A stretch of DNA of 64,000 bases from Mycolicibacterium aurum (GTDB lineage: Bacteria; Actinomycetota; Actinomycetes; Mycobacteriales; Mycobacteriaceae), in contig NZ_LR134356.1 of the NCBI RefSeq assembly GCF_900637195.1, positions 372,001-436,000 on the forward strand. The letters run 5' to 3'. Under the pieces are notes generated by a model. That model saw only the letters and a program-made list of their open reading frames with translations, did not search any database and was not told where the DNA came from. Positions 53,688 to 62,310 of this stretch are shown one piece after another (position 1 is the first letter of the stretch; every line of letters begins with the position of its first letter). The position numbers and the translations under genes were made by a program.

Positions 53688-55595
53688 TTGTCCGGTTCAG
53701 CAAAGAGACGGAATCTGCCAGTACTTCGGTGGCTCCAGGTCGGTGCGGTCGCCGCCGGCATCGGAATCGGGTTGGCCGCCGCGCCGGGGACCGCGAACGC
53801 CGACGAGGGTGGCGCCGGATCTGCGGCGGACTCGTCGGTGAGCGGATCCGTGGGGCCCGCCGCCGCGGGGCCGTCCGACACCGACCACGCCGACGAAGAC
53901 TCCGGCGAGCAGGACACCAGCGAGTCCGAGCCTGCCGAGGACGACGACGAGGGACTGTCGGCGGACTCGACCGAGGACGACGAGCCCGCCGAGGAGCCGG
54001 CGACCCCGGACGACGTCCAGCCCGACGGGACCGCATCGTCGGACTCCGACGCCGCCGACGTATCGACCGCGGTCGTCACCGGCGACACCAGCGGTGCGAA
54101 CCGCGATGTTCCTCCGCCGGAGGCGGACGAACCGCCGAGCGGCGACACCGCGGCCGAACCCGTTGCGGCCGAGACGCCCGAGGATGGGGTGCTGTCCACC
54201 GGCCTTGCCGCGCCGGCGTCCGTTCCCGCCCTCGCTCCGCCCTGCGGGTGTGACGAGCCGACGTCGGTCATCGAGCGGATCAGCGTCGACCTCGACCGCA
54301 ACCTCACCAGCGCTGCGTACTGGCTCGCAACTCACCCGCGTGTTCCATTCGGGCCTTTTCTCGAAGGCGCGGTGTATCTCGTTCGCCGCACCCTCTTTCC
54401 GGCGAGCGTCGGGGTGATCACCTCACCGATCACGGTGCCACTGCACTTCACACCGACGACCTCCAACTCCGGCGAGGACAAACTCGGTATCTACGTCGCG
54501 ATCGGCGGTTCCACCCGACCGGTACTTTTCGAGTTCGATACCGGCTCATCGGGTCTGTATGCGGCCTACGCCAGCGCCGTGCCGGACAACTCGCCGTGGT
54601 GGGGTGACAATTCGAGGACCACGACGACGAAGGCGACTGTCGTCTTCGACAGCGGCCTGGTCTACCAGGGCCTCACCGCCAAGGCTCCGGTGTCGCTGTT
54701 CGCGTCGGACGACAGCTGTGCGGCGCTGCTGAATTCCGGACGGGTGTACGTCGGGCAGATGGACCAGATCGGCACAACGACCGCACCCGACGTGTACTGG
54801 AACCCGCGCGGCGAGCCCGTTGGCGGCCCGCCGCCGATCGAGGGCGCGTTCTACGGCGACTTCGGGATGTCGTTGAACTACAAGAGCGACGACATCCTCA
54901 ATGTCATCACGCAGTTGACCTACGGGTGGGGCGTGCGCCCCGGTTTCCGGGTGCACCTCGATCCCGTCGCCAAGCAGGCGTGGGTGCAGATCGGGCTGAC
55001 GAGGCGCGACCTGCGCGCGCCCGATGCGATGTACTTCGACATGGTGGGTGATCCGCTCGCGCCGAAGAAGGCCCGAGTGCCGCACAGCGGGTTGCAGTAT
55101 TACGCGCTCCAGCCCTTCGACGCCACGATCAACATCATCGACCGCGACGGCAAGCTCGTCATCGAGGACGAGGGCACCCCGATCCTGCCCGACACCGGCG
55201 CCAGCACCACGATCCACAACACCCAACTGAGCGGGCACCCGAGCGAGAAGGAGTACAAGGACCAGCTGGTCGACTGGAAAGAGGAGTACACCAAGGGCAA
55301 GCTCGTCGATCGGCTCCCCTTCTTCCTCACCGGCACAACCACTTCGGGGCAGTCGGTGACGTTCTTCTCGTTCACCACCGACAGCTCGATCGACGGCGGC
55401 CGGGTGGACGTCCAGAACTCCGATGCCTCGGATCCGGGGGCGACCGACAAGTACTACCTCAACACGGGCATCTCGTTGTTCGACGAATACGACGTGATCT
55501 ACTCGCTCGGAAACAGGCGCGGCGGCGGCACGCTCGGACTGCTCGCGAACGGCATCGAGGCGTCGGAGCGGCCGCGTCGATCCACGACCACCTGA
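53688..55595 (+). CDS. Exported PecA-like aspartic protease without a PE domain
   Basis: A 635-residue exported protein. A signal peptide (RWLQVGAVAAGIGIGLAAAP, cleavage near ANA-DE) is followed by a 130-residue Asp/Glu/Ala-rich disordered linker, a short helical segment, and a pepsin/retropepsin-like domain (about 255-620). Two catalytic Asp motifs are visible: D284 in FEFDTGSSGLY and D502 in PILPDTGASTTIHN. The same domain occurs as the C-terminus of the PE_PGRS protease PecA and relatives, where a PE domain directs type VII export; here a Sec-type signal replaces it. The start is TTG 53688, with AGGGGA just upstream. Confidence 0.8.
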   Translation: MSGSAKRRNLPVLRWLQVGAVAAGIGIGLAAAPGTANADEGGAGSAADSSVSGSVGPAAAGPSDTDHADEDSGEQDTSESEPAEDDDEGLSADSTEDDEPAEEPATPDDVQPDGTASSDSDAADVSTAVVTGDTSGANRDVPPPEADEPPSGDTAAEPVAAETPEDGVLSTGLAAPASVPALAPPCGCDEPTSVIERISVDLDRNLTSAAYWLATHPRVPFGPFLEGAVYLVRRTLFPASVGVITSPITVPLHFTPTTSNSGEDKLGIYVAIGGSTRPVLFEFDTGSSGLYAAYASAVPDNSPWWGDNSRTTTTKATVVFDSGLVYQGLTAKAPVSLFASDDSCAALLNSGRVYVGQMDQIGTTTAPDVYWNPRGEPVGGPPPIEGAFYGDFGMSLNYKSDDILNVITQLTYGWGVRPGFRVHLDPVAKQAWVQIGLTRRDLRAPDAMYFDMVGDPLAPKKARVPHSGLQYYALQPFDATINIIDRDGKLVIEDEGTPILPDTGASTTIHNTQLSGHPSEKEYKDQLVDWKEEYTKGKLVDRLPFFLTGTTTSGQSVTFFSFTTDSSIDGGRVDVQNSDASDPGATDKYYLNTGISLFDEYDVIYSLGNRRGGGTLGLLANGIEASERPRRSTTT

Positions 55596-55675
55596 CCGAT
55601 CGCGTCCATCGACCTGCTTCGCCGGAGCGTCACGACGGAATCCGCGCTTGAACTGCGGTATGGCAACGGTATTCG

Positions 55676-55681
55676 TAGGAT
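55676..55681 (+). promoter_or_regulatory. Candidate -10 element for leaderless potA
   Basis: TAGGAT (TANNNT type) is followed by six bases and then the ATG at 55688, matching the spacing of leaderless mycobacterial starts. A TTGAAC lies 22 bases upstream, too far for a standard -35. Confidence 0.35.
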
Positions 55682-55687
55682 GCCTGA

Positions 55688-56803
55688 ATGTCATCCGGAA
55701 CTGTCGCCTCAGCCCGCGGTGCGGAACCCGAGGGTGACGCGGCGGTGCCGCAGATCGAGCTGATCGGCGTCCGCAAGGAGTTCGGCGGCGGCGTCGTCGC
55801 GGTCGAGGGCGCCGACCTGTCCATCGGCGACGGTGAGCTGTTCGCGATCCTGGGGCCGTCCGGCTCCGGCAAGACGACCCTGCTGCGGTTGATCGCGGGA
55901 TTCGAGGCACCGACCGCAGGCACCATCAAGCTCGGCGGCCAGGACGTCACCGCACTGCCGCCGGCCCGGCGGGACACCAACACCGTGTTCCAGCAGTACG
56001 CGCTGTTCCCGCACATGTCCGTCGCGCAGAACGTGGAGTACGGCCTGCGTGTCCGCGGGGTCGGCAAGGCGGAACGGCGGCGCCGCGCCGCCGAAGCGCT
56101 GGAGATGGTCCGCCTTTCCGGCCAGGTGGCGCGCAAGCCGGGCGAGTTGTCCGGCGGTCAGCAGCAGCGCGTCGCACTGGCCCGCGCACTGGTCGGTCGG
56201 CCCCGCGTCCTGCTGCTCGACGAGCCACTCGGCGCGCTGGACCTGAAGCTGCGCGAACAGATGCAGGTCGAGCTCAAGGCGATTCAGCGCGAGGTCGGGA
56301 TCACCTTCGTCATCGTGACCCATGACCAGGACGAAGCGCTGACGCTGTGCGACCGTCTCGTCGTCCTCAACGACGGTCGCATCGAGCAGATCGGTGCCGC
56401 CCGCGACGTGTACGAGAACCCCGCCAACAGGTTCGTCGCCGACTTCGTCGGTACCTCGAACGTGCTCGACGGCGAGGCGGCCGCTGCGGTGCTGGGCACT
56501 CGCGGGACCTTCGCGATCCGCCCGGAGCGCATCGAGGTCCTCGACCGGGGCGCTGCAGTGCCGGCAGCGCACCGCGCCGTCGACGCCGAGGTCGCCGAGG
56601 TGGTCTATGCCGGTCCCACCACCCGGATCGCAGCCACCGTCACCGGGGCCGCGGGCCTGAGCTCCCCGGTGCGTCTCACCGCGACCCTGCTGTCCGCGGA
56701 GGCCTCCACCGCCATCGCGCACGGCACCCCGATAGTCCTCGCGTGGCCCGACGCCGCGGTTCTCGACCTCACCGATGAAAGATCAGAAGGAGTAGGCCCA
56801 TGA
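55688..56803 (+). CDS. potA: Polyamine ABC transporter ATP-binding protein PotA
   Basis: A 371-residue ABC ATPase with Walker A GPSGSGKTT, Q-loop FQQYALFPHMSV, signature LSGGQQQRVALARAL, Walker B LLLDEPLGALD and H-loop VTHDQDEAL. The C-terminal regulatory domain (about 275-371) is the TOBE type found in PotA. The FQQYALFPHMSVAQNV block is characteristic of spermidine/putrescine importers. ATGA overlap with potD. First gene of the operon, probably leaderless. Confidence 0.9.
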   Translation: MSSGTVASARGAEPEGDAAVPQIELIGVRKEFGGGVVAVEGADLSIGDGELFAILGPSGSGKTTLLRLIAGFEAPTAGTIKLGGQDVTALPPARRDTNTVFQQYALFPHMSVAQNVEYGLRVRGVGKAERRRRAAEALEMVRLSGQVARKPGELSGGQQQRVALARALVGRPRVLLLDEPLGALDLKLREQMQVELKAIQREVGITFVIVTHDQDEALTLCDRLVVLNDGRIEQIGAARDVYENPANRFVADFVGTSNVLDGEAAAAVLGTRGTFAIRPERIEVLDRGAAVPAAHRAVDAEVAEVVYAGPTTRIAATVTGAAGLSSPVRLTATLLSAEASTAIAHGTPIVLAWPDAAVLDLTDERSEGVGP

Positions 56804-57987
56804 GATATCCGATTCGCCGTCTCGGCATCGCGGTGGCGGTGGGCACGCTGCTGCTCGCAGGCTGTTCGAGTTCGGAAGACGCCGGAACCTCCGGAGCGCC
56901 ACCAGAACTGGAGCAGGCGACCGCCGTCGGCGACGGGGAGGGTGAGCTGAATCTTGTCGCGTGGGCCGGCTACGCGGAGAACGGCTCCAACGACCCTGCG
57001 GTCGACTGGGTCACGCCGTTCGAGCAGGAGACCGGATGCAAGGTCAACGTCAAGATCGGCAACACGTCCGACGAGATGGTGCAGTTGATGCGGACCGGCC
57101 AGTACGACGGGGTGTCGGCCTCCGGTGACGCCACTCTGCGGTTGATCTATGCCGGCGATGTGGCTCCGGTCAACACCGAGCTGACGCCCAACTATGCGAC
57201 CGTGGTGCCGTTCCTGAAGGACAAGCCGTGGAACTCCGTCGACGGTCAGATGTACGGCGTCCCGCACGGCTGGGGTGCGAATCTCCTGATGTACAACGCC
57301 GATACGGTCACCCCACCCCCGGATTCATGGGGTGCGGTGTTCCCGGGCGCCCCCGAATTCAAGGGCAAGGTGACCGCCTACGATTCGCCGATCTACATCG
57401 CCGACGCGGCGCTGTACCTGTCGAAGACGAAGCCTGAGCTTGGCATAAAGGATCCGTACTCGTTGACCGCCGAGCAGCTCGATGCCGCAACCGAACTGCT
57501 CAAGCAGCAGAAGGAGAACATCGGCGAGTACTGGTCGGACTACACCAAAGAGGTGCAGGCGTTCGAGTCCGGCACGACGGTGATCGGCACCAGCTGGCAG
57601 GTGATCGCCAACACGATCGAGGCCGACGGCAAGGTCAAGATCGGCACGGTCCTGCCCAAAGAAGGCTCGACCGGGTGGTCGGACACGTGGATGCTCGCAG
57701 CCAAGGCTGCCCACCCCAACTGCATGTACAAGTGGATGGACTACATCATCTCGCCGGAGGCCAATGCTCAGGTGGCCGAGTACTTCGGTGAGGCGCCGTC
57801 GCAGACCAAGTCCTGCGCGTTGACCTCTGACAAGGCGCACTGCGCCACCTACCACGCCGATGATGCGGACTACGCTGCCCAGATCCATTACTGGACAACG
57901 CCGCAGACCAAGTGCGTGGACGGTAGCGGCGACAACTGCACGAGTTACGACGAGTGGGTCAACAAGTGGCAGGAGATCAAGGGCTGA
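56800..57987 (+). CDS. potD: Polyamine-binding lipoprotein PotD
   Basis: A 395-residue substrate-binding lipoprotein with lipobox LLLAGC (Cys22). The mature protein has the PotD/PotF fold: LNLVAWAGYAENG, GWGANLLMYNADTV and a C-terminal WWxx-like end. It captures spermidine, putrescine or a related cation outside the membrane. Its position between potA and two permeases differs from E. coli gene order (A, B, C, D) but all four parts are present. Confidence 0.88.
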   Translation: MRYPIRRLGIAVAVGTLLLAGCSSSEDAGTSGAPPELEQATAVGDGEGELNLVAWAGYAENGSNDPAVDWVTPFEQETGCKVNVKIGNTSDEMVQLMRTGQYDGVSASGDATLRLIYAGDVAPVNTELTPNYATVVPFLKDKPWNSVDGQMYGVPHGWGANLLMYNADTVTPPPDSWGAVFPGAPEFKGKVTAYDSPIYIADAALYLSKTKPELGIKDPYSLTAEQLDAATELLKQQKENIGEYWSDYTKEVQAFESGTTVIGTSWQVIANTIEADGKVKIGTVLPKEGSTGWSDTWMLAAKAAHPNCMYKWMDYIISPEANAQVAEYFGEAPSQTKSCALTSDKAHCATYHADDADYAAQIHYWTTPQTKCVDGSGDNCTSYDEWVNKWQEIKG

Positions 57988-58835
57988 TGCCCTCCCCGCC
58001 GGCGCCGCGGACGCGGGAGAAGGCGGCGCTGGCGGTCTTGTTGGTTCCGCCGCTGGCGTGGCTGGTGATCGCCTACCTGGGATCACTTGCCGTGCTGATG
58101 GTCTCGGCGTTCTGGACCACCAACAGCTTCACCGGCGCGGTGGTGCACAAGTTCACCACCGACAACCTGGTGCGGGTGGTGACCGACGACGTGTTCCGGG
58201 CTGTGACCGTGCGGACCGTCGGGGTGGCGCTGGCCGTCACGGTGTTGTGCGCGGTTCTGGCCGTCCCGCTGGCACTCTTCATGGCGAAGGTCGCATCGCC
58301 GGCGATGCGGGTGGCGCTGGTGGTCGCTGTCACCACACCACTGTGGGCGAGCTACCTGGTGAAGGCCTATGCATGGCGGATGCTGCTCTCGCCCGAGGGC
58401 GGGCCGCTGGCATGGGCCACCGGGTGGTCCCCGGGGTACGGGTTGGTCGCGACCGTGATCACGTTGACCTATCTGTGGTTGCCCTACATGGTGATTCCGG
58501 TGTTCGCCGCGTTCCAGCGGGTGCCCGACGCGCTTCTGGATGCCAGCTCTGATCTGGGAGCCTCGGATGTCACCACACTGCGTCTGGTCGCGGCACCCAT
58601 GGTGTTCCCGGGGATCGCAGCCGGATCGATCTTCACGTTCTCACTGTCGCTCGGTGACTACATCGCGGTGACGATCGTCGGCGGAAAGACCCAATTGCTG
58701 GGCAACGTGATCTACGGCCAGTTGGTGACGGCCAACAATCAACCGATGGCGGCGGCGCTGTCGTTGATCCCGTTCCTGGCGATCATCCTGTATCTGGTCG
58801 CGATGCGGCGCACCGGCGCATTGGAGAACGTCTGA
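57987..58835 (+). CDS. potB: Polyamine ABC transporter permease PotB
   Basis: A 282-residue permease with six transmembrane helices and the binding-protein-dependent transport signature in LLDASSDLGASDVTTLRLVAAPMVFPGI (read in segments). The start is ATG 57987, whose A is the last base of the potD stop (TGATG), with AGGAG upstream. Pairs with PotC. Confidence 0.9.
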   Translation: MPSPPAPRTREKAALAVLLVPPLAWLVIAYLGSLAVLMVSAFWTTNSFTGAVVHKFTTDNLVRVVTDDVFRAVTVRTVGVALAVTVLCAVLAVPLALFMAKVASPAMRVALVVAVTTPLWASYLVKAYAWRMLLSPEGGPLAWATGWSPGYGLVATVITLTYLWLPYMVIPVFAAFQRVPDALLDASSDLGASDVTTLRLVAAPMVFPGIAAGSIFTFSLSLGDYIAVTIVGGKTQLLGNVIYGQLVTANNQPMAAALSLIPFLAIILYLVAMRRTGALENV

Positions 58836-59635
58836 TGTTGTCACGTCGGCTGCAGGCCTCCACGCGGGCGTGGACCGTCCTCGTCCTTGTGTTCATCTAC
58901 GCACCACTGGCGTTGGTGATCGTCAATGCATTCAACACGTCGAAGTCGTTCGCGTTCCCGCCGCAGGGATTCACGCTGCAGTGGTGGCGAACCGCCTGGC
59001 ACAGCGAGGGGATGTGGACGTCGCTGGGCAATTCGGTGGTCGTCGGGCTGGCGGCCACGGCGATTGCGCTGGTGCTGGGCACCATGGTCGCCTTCGCGGT
59101 TCAGCGCTACAACTTCTTCGGCAAGCAGACCGTCAATCTGCTTGTGGTGCTGCCGATCACGTTGCCCGGCATCGTCACCGGCATCGCGCTCAACGCCACG
59201 TTCACATCGGTGCTGGGGATCACGCTCGGAATGGCGACGGTCATCGTGGGTCACGCGACGTTCTGCATCGTCATCGTCTTCAACAACACCCAGGCGCGCC
59301 TACGGCGGCTGGGCACCAGCTTGGAGGAGGCGTCTGCCGATCTCGGAGCGTCGACGTGGCAGACGTTCCGGTTCGTGACACTGCCGATGATGCGCGGCGC
59401 GCTCGTGGCCGGCGCGATCCTGGCGTTCGCACTGAGCTTCGACGAGATCGTCGTGACGACTTTCACCGCGGGCCCGTCGGTGCAGACACTGCCGATCTGG
59501 ATCTTCGGGAACATGTTCCGCCCCAATCAGGCCCCGGTGATCAATGTCGTCGCGGCGGCGTTGACGATCCTGGCGATCGTGCCGGTCTGGCTGACCCAAC
59601 GCATCGGTGGTGATCCCGCAGGAACTCGCATCTAG
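58835..59635 (+). CDS. potC: Polyamine ABC transporter permease PotC
   Basis: A 266-residue permease, six helices, with the EAA-loop LEEASADLGASTWQTFRFVTLPM. TGATG overlap with potB. It completes the importer. The gene ends 40 bases before the 13E12 protein gene. Confidence 0.9.
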   Translation: MLSRRLQASTRAWTVLVLVFIYAPLALVIVNAFNTSKSFAFPPQGFTLQWWRTAWHSEGMWTSLGNSVVVGLAATAIALVLGTMVAFAVQRYNFFGKQTVNLLVVLPITLPGIVTGIALNATFTSVLGITLGMATVIVGHATFCIVIVFNNTQARLRRLGTSLEEASADLGASTWQTFRFVTLPMMRGALVAGAILAFALSFDEIVVTTFTAGPSVQTLPIWIFGNMFRPNQAPVINVVAAALTILAIVPVWLTQRIGGDPAGTRI

Positions 59636-59675
59636 CGATCCGAAAGTTGTCGGACCCTTGTGGTGTGATGGTGTT

Positions 59676-60986
59676 ATGTCGTTGGCGGCAACATCTTTGG
59701 GACCTAAGGAGCGTCTTGAGGTGTTGTTCGAGGAGTTGTCGGAGTTGGCGGGTCAGCGTAATGCGATCGATGGGCGCATCGTCGATATCGTGGCCGAGCT
59801 CGATGGTGAGCGGTTGTGGGGGATGACGGGGGCGAAGTCGATCGCCTCGTCGGTGGCGTGGAAGCTGGGGGTCTCCCCGCGTAACGCCGAAACCATCGTC
59901 GCGGTGGCTGATCGGGCCGAGCAGTTCCCGCGCTGTACTACCGGCCTGCGCAAGGGCTGGTTGTCGCTGGATCAGGTGGGGGTGATCGCTGAACGCGCCG
60001 GTGACGGCTCCGATGACCATTATGTGGGGTTGGCGCGGTATGCGACGGTCACCCAGCTGCGCACCGCGGTCGCCCAGGAACTCCCACCCGAACCCGACCC
60101 TGACCAAGGCGACACTGACGACGAGGACGGGGACGAGGACGACGACGAGGGCACCGACGACGGGCCTGGTCCGGATCCCGGTGCGTCCGGGCAGTCCATC
60201 ACCAAGGTCACCGAGGCGGGGTTCACGACGTGGCGGATCCGGCTGTCGAACCTGGAAGCCGCCGCGTTCGATGCGGCCCTGTCGGCGCACCGTGATGCCC
60301 TGATCGCCGAGTGGAAAGACGACCGCCGGATCGAGGGCCGCGACGGGGCGGGCGTGGCGCCGTTTCCGAGCACCCTCGATGCGTTCACCCGGCTGGTCGA
60401 ATCCAGTTGGGATGCCGAAGCAGCCCGGCGTCCGCACGGCCAGCACACCACCGTGGTGGTGCACGTCGATGTGGAGACGAAGGTCGGGGCGTTGCATCTG
60501 GGTCCGGTGCTCACCGATGAGCAGCGCCGCTACCTGGGCTGTGATGCCACCTGTGAGGTGTGGTTCGAACGCCACGGTCAGGTCGTCGGGGCGGGGCGGG
60601 CCGCCCGCACCGTCAGCCGGCGGCTACGTCGGGCGTTGGAGCTCCGCGACCGTTGTTGTGTGGTCCCCGGGTGCGGGGCGACCCGCGGCCTGCACGCGCA
60701 TCATCTGGTCCATTGGGAAGACGGCGGTCTGACCGAGCTGGACAACCTGGTGCTGGTGTGTCCGTTCCATCATCGGGCGCATCACCGCGGCGTCATCACG
60801 CTCACCGGCCCGGCGCATACCCTGGTGGTCGCCGACGCCCGAGGTCGTCCACTCAGCGGGGCCTCCCTGGCTAGGCCACCCACCACGCCACCACCACAGG
60901 TCCCGCCGTACCGCGGACCGACCGGCGAACGCGCCCAATGGAAGTGGTACCACCCCTACCGCAGACCACCACCGACGACCAACTAG
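59676..60986 (+). CDS. 13E12 repeat family protein with DUF222 and HNH nuclease domain
   Basis: A 436-residue protein of the mycobacterial 13E12/DUF222 family. The N-terminal DUF222 helical domain (about 10-300) is interrupted by a strongly acidic low-complexity linker (Asp/Glu/Gly, about 145-175). The C-terminal HNH endonuclease motif reads CVVPGCGATRGLHAHHLVHW, then GGLTELDNLVLVCPFHHRAHH. The family is multicopy in mycobacteria and is thought to be a mobile or selfish nuclease. The start is ATG 59676 (MSLAATSLGPKERLEVLFEE); the longer frame has no support. Confidence 0.87.
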   Translation: MSLAATSLGPKERLEVLFEELSELAGQRNAIDGRIVDIVAELDGERLWGMTGAKSIASSVAWKLGVSPRNAETIVAVADRAEQFPRCTTGLRKGWLSLDQVGVIAERAGDGSDDHYVGLARYATVTQLRTAVAQELPPEPDPDQGDTDDEDGDEDDDEGTDDGPGPDPGASGQSITKVTEAGFTTWRIRLSNLEAAAFDAALSAHRDALIAEWKDDRRIEGRDGAGVAPFPSTLDAFTRLVESSWDAEAARRPHGQHTTVVVHVDVETKVGALHLGPVLTDEQRRYLGCDATCEVWFERHGQVVGAGRAARTVSRRLRRALELRDRCCVVPGCGATRGLHAHHLVHWEDGGLTELDNLVLVCPFHHRAHHRGVITLTGPAHTLVVADARGRPLSGASLARPPTTPPPQVPPYRGPTGERAQWKWYHPYRRPPPTTN

Positions 60987-60998
60987 TGTGGCCGGTGC

Positions 60999-62231
60999 TC
61001 AGGACGACGACGCACCCAGCCACTGCTGCAATTTGGCGTAGATGTCGGGGTGGTTGAGCAGGTCGAAGTGGTGCAGCCCTGTCAGCGTCAGGCCTGCATC
61101 GTCGGCGAACGGGAGCCGCCGGGTACGGCCTCGACCCGAGGCGCTCGACGGGCGCACCAGATGGTCGCCGAACAGCAGGCCGACGGCGGCCGGGCCTGCT
61201 GAGGTTGCCACGAAATGGTATGTGGCAGAGGGTAAGAACGGCACTTCGCGGCACCGGTCACGTAGGAACTCGTCGGGGTCGGCCTCAGCCCAGTCGTCGT
61301 CGAGCAGAGCCCCGAAGCGGAGATCCTTGATGCCGTCACTTCGCAGATTGAGCAGCTCGGCGACTGCTCTGGTCTCGCCCAGCTTCGCCATGGCCCAGGT
61401 CGCGGCGTTGACACCCTTCTCCAGGTCCGCGCCCAGGTGGGGGGAGCCGAGGCACACGACCTGACGGGTGCTGCGGGTCCACCGGCGATTCTGGTCGTGG
61501 CCGTAGTGGCATGCGCTGCGCGCCACCAGGCCACCCATCGAGTGACCGACCAGCGCGATGCGCCGTACGGGCACCGGCCAGATCTCGACCAGCCGGGTGA
61601 GAATCTCGTCGAGCTGGTGGCCGTTGGTCGAGATGTGCAGCCCGGTGTTGTACCGGATCTCGATCGGCGTGAACCCCAGGTCGTCGTGCAGGCGGTCCCC
61701 GTAGGACCTCGGGTCCGGCTCCGTGGTGACGGGCCGCGGTGGCCGCCGCCAGGACGACTCCGTCTGACAGAGTCCGTGCACGAACACAGCGAGCGACTCG
61801 GTCGGGCAGGGGTAGGCCCCGGCGATGGCGTCAGGTGTCAGTGGCACCGGGCGCCCGGATACGCGCACCGACATCGGCGCGGCCAGGGGGCTCCCACGCT
61901 CGGCGAGTTCATCGCCGTAGATCCCGTTGAGCGCCGCGATCGCGTCCGCGATCCCCGGACGTTCGTCCAGGGCAGGGTCGTCGTCGAAGGCGAGACCCGC
62001 GGCGGCTACCGAACTCAGCGCGGGCGGCAGGCGCTGACCGGCGATGCCGAGCGCGTCGTACACCGTGCCGGCGATCGCGTCATGCACCATTTCGACGGGT
62101 CTGGCCGCGGGTCCGATCGCGGCGAACACCCGTCCCGCGATGCCTTTGTGCATGCCGCGCACCAGGGTGTTGAGGACTGTGAGGCCCTCCGCGGCGACAT
62201 CGCCGAGGGCGTGCATGTCGGCTGTGCGCAT
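60999..62231 (-). CDS. Lipase/PGAP1-like alpha/beta hydrolase
   Basis: A 410-residue hydrolase. After an N-terminal helical region (1-145) come AVFVHGLCQTESSW (oxyanion loop), nucleophile elbow VGHSMGGLVARSACHYG, GSPHLGADLEKGV, and the His in LTGLHHFDLLNHP. The GSPHLG block and the layout suit lipases of the PGAP1/triacylglycerol type. There is no signal peptide. It may be controlled by the nested dyad just upstream. Substrate unknown. Confidence 0.82.
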   Translation of the reverse strand: MRTADMHALGDVAAEGLTVLNTLVRGMHKGIAGRVFAAIGPAARPVEMVHDAIAGTVYDALGIAGQRLPPALSSVAAAGLAFDDDPALDERPGIADAIAALNGIYGDELAERGSPLAAPMSVRVSGRPVPLTPDAIAGAYPCPTESLAVFVHGLCQTESSWRRPPRPVTTEPDPRSYGDRLHDDLGFTPIEIRYNTGLHISTNGHQLDEILTRLVEIWPVPVRRIALVGHSMGGLVARSACHYGHDQNRRWTRSTRQVVCLGSPHLGADLEKGVNAATWAMAKLGETRAVAELLNLRSDGIKDLRFGALLDDDWAEADPDEFLRDRCREVPFLPSATYHFVATSAGPAAVGLLFGDHLVRPSSASGRGRTRRLPFADDAGLTLTGLHHFDLLNHPDIYAKLQQWLGASSS

Positions 62232-62245
62232 GTCTGCTCCGAGTG

Positions 62246-62275
62246 ATTCTCAGTGAACAAGTGTTCTCCGAGAAT
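62246..62275. promoter_or_regulatory. Nested dyad upstream of the lipase-like gene, GAAC-N4-GTTC core
   Basis: Outer arms ATTCTC (62246-62251) and GAGAAT (62270-62275) and inner arms GAACA and TGTTC (62255-62266) share exactly the same centre, at 62260.5. The inner core matches the GAAC-N4-GTTC of mycobacterial LexA boxes, but the flanks are not TCGAAC/GTTCGA. It lies 15-44 bases before the lipase start on its promoter side. Confidence 0.5.
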
Positions 62276-62310
62276 AACCCGTGAGAGCCGAATCGAATCG
62301 TGCGTCGACC

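Noticed and set aside
59639..59654. Short hairpin TCCGA/TCGGA after potC as terminator
   Set aside because: Only five pairs and no U-tract; too weak to call.
59676..60986. The 13E12/HNH gene as a mobile element with ends
   Set aside because: The family is multicopy, but no flanking inverted or direct repeats or target duplications are visible.
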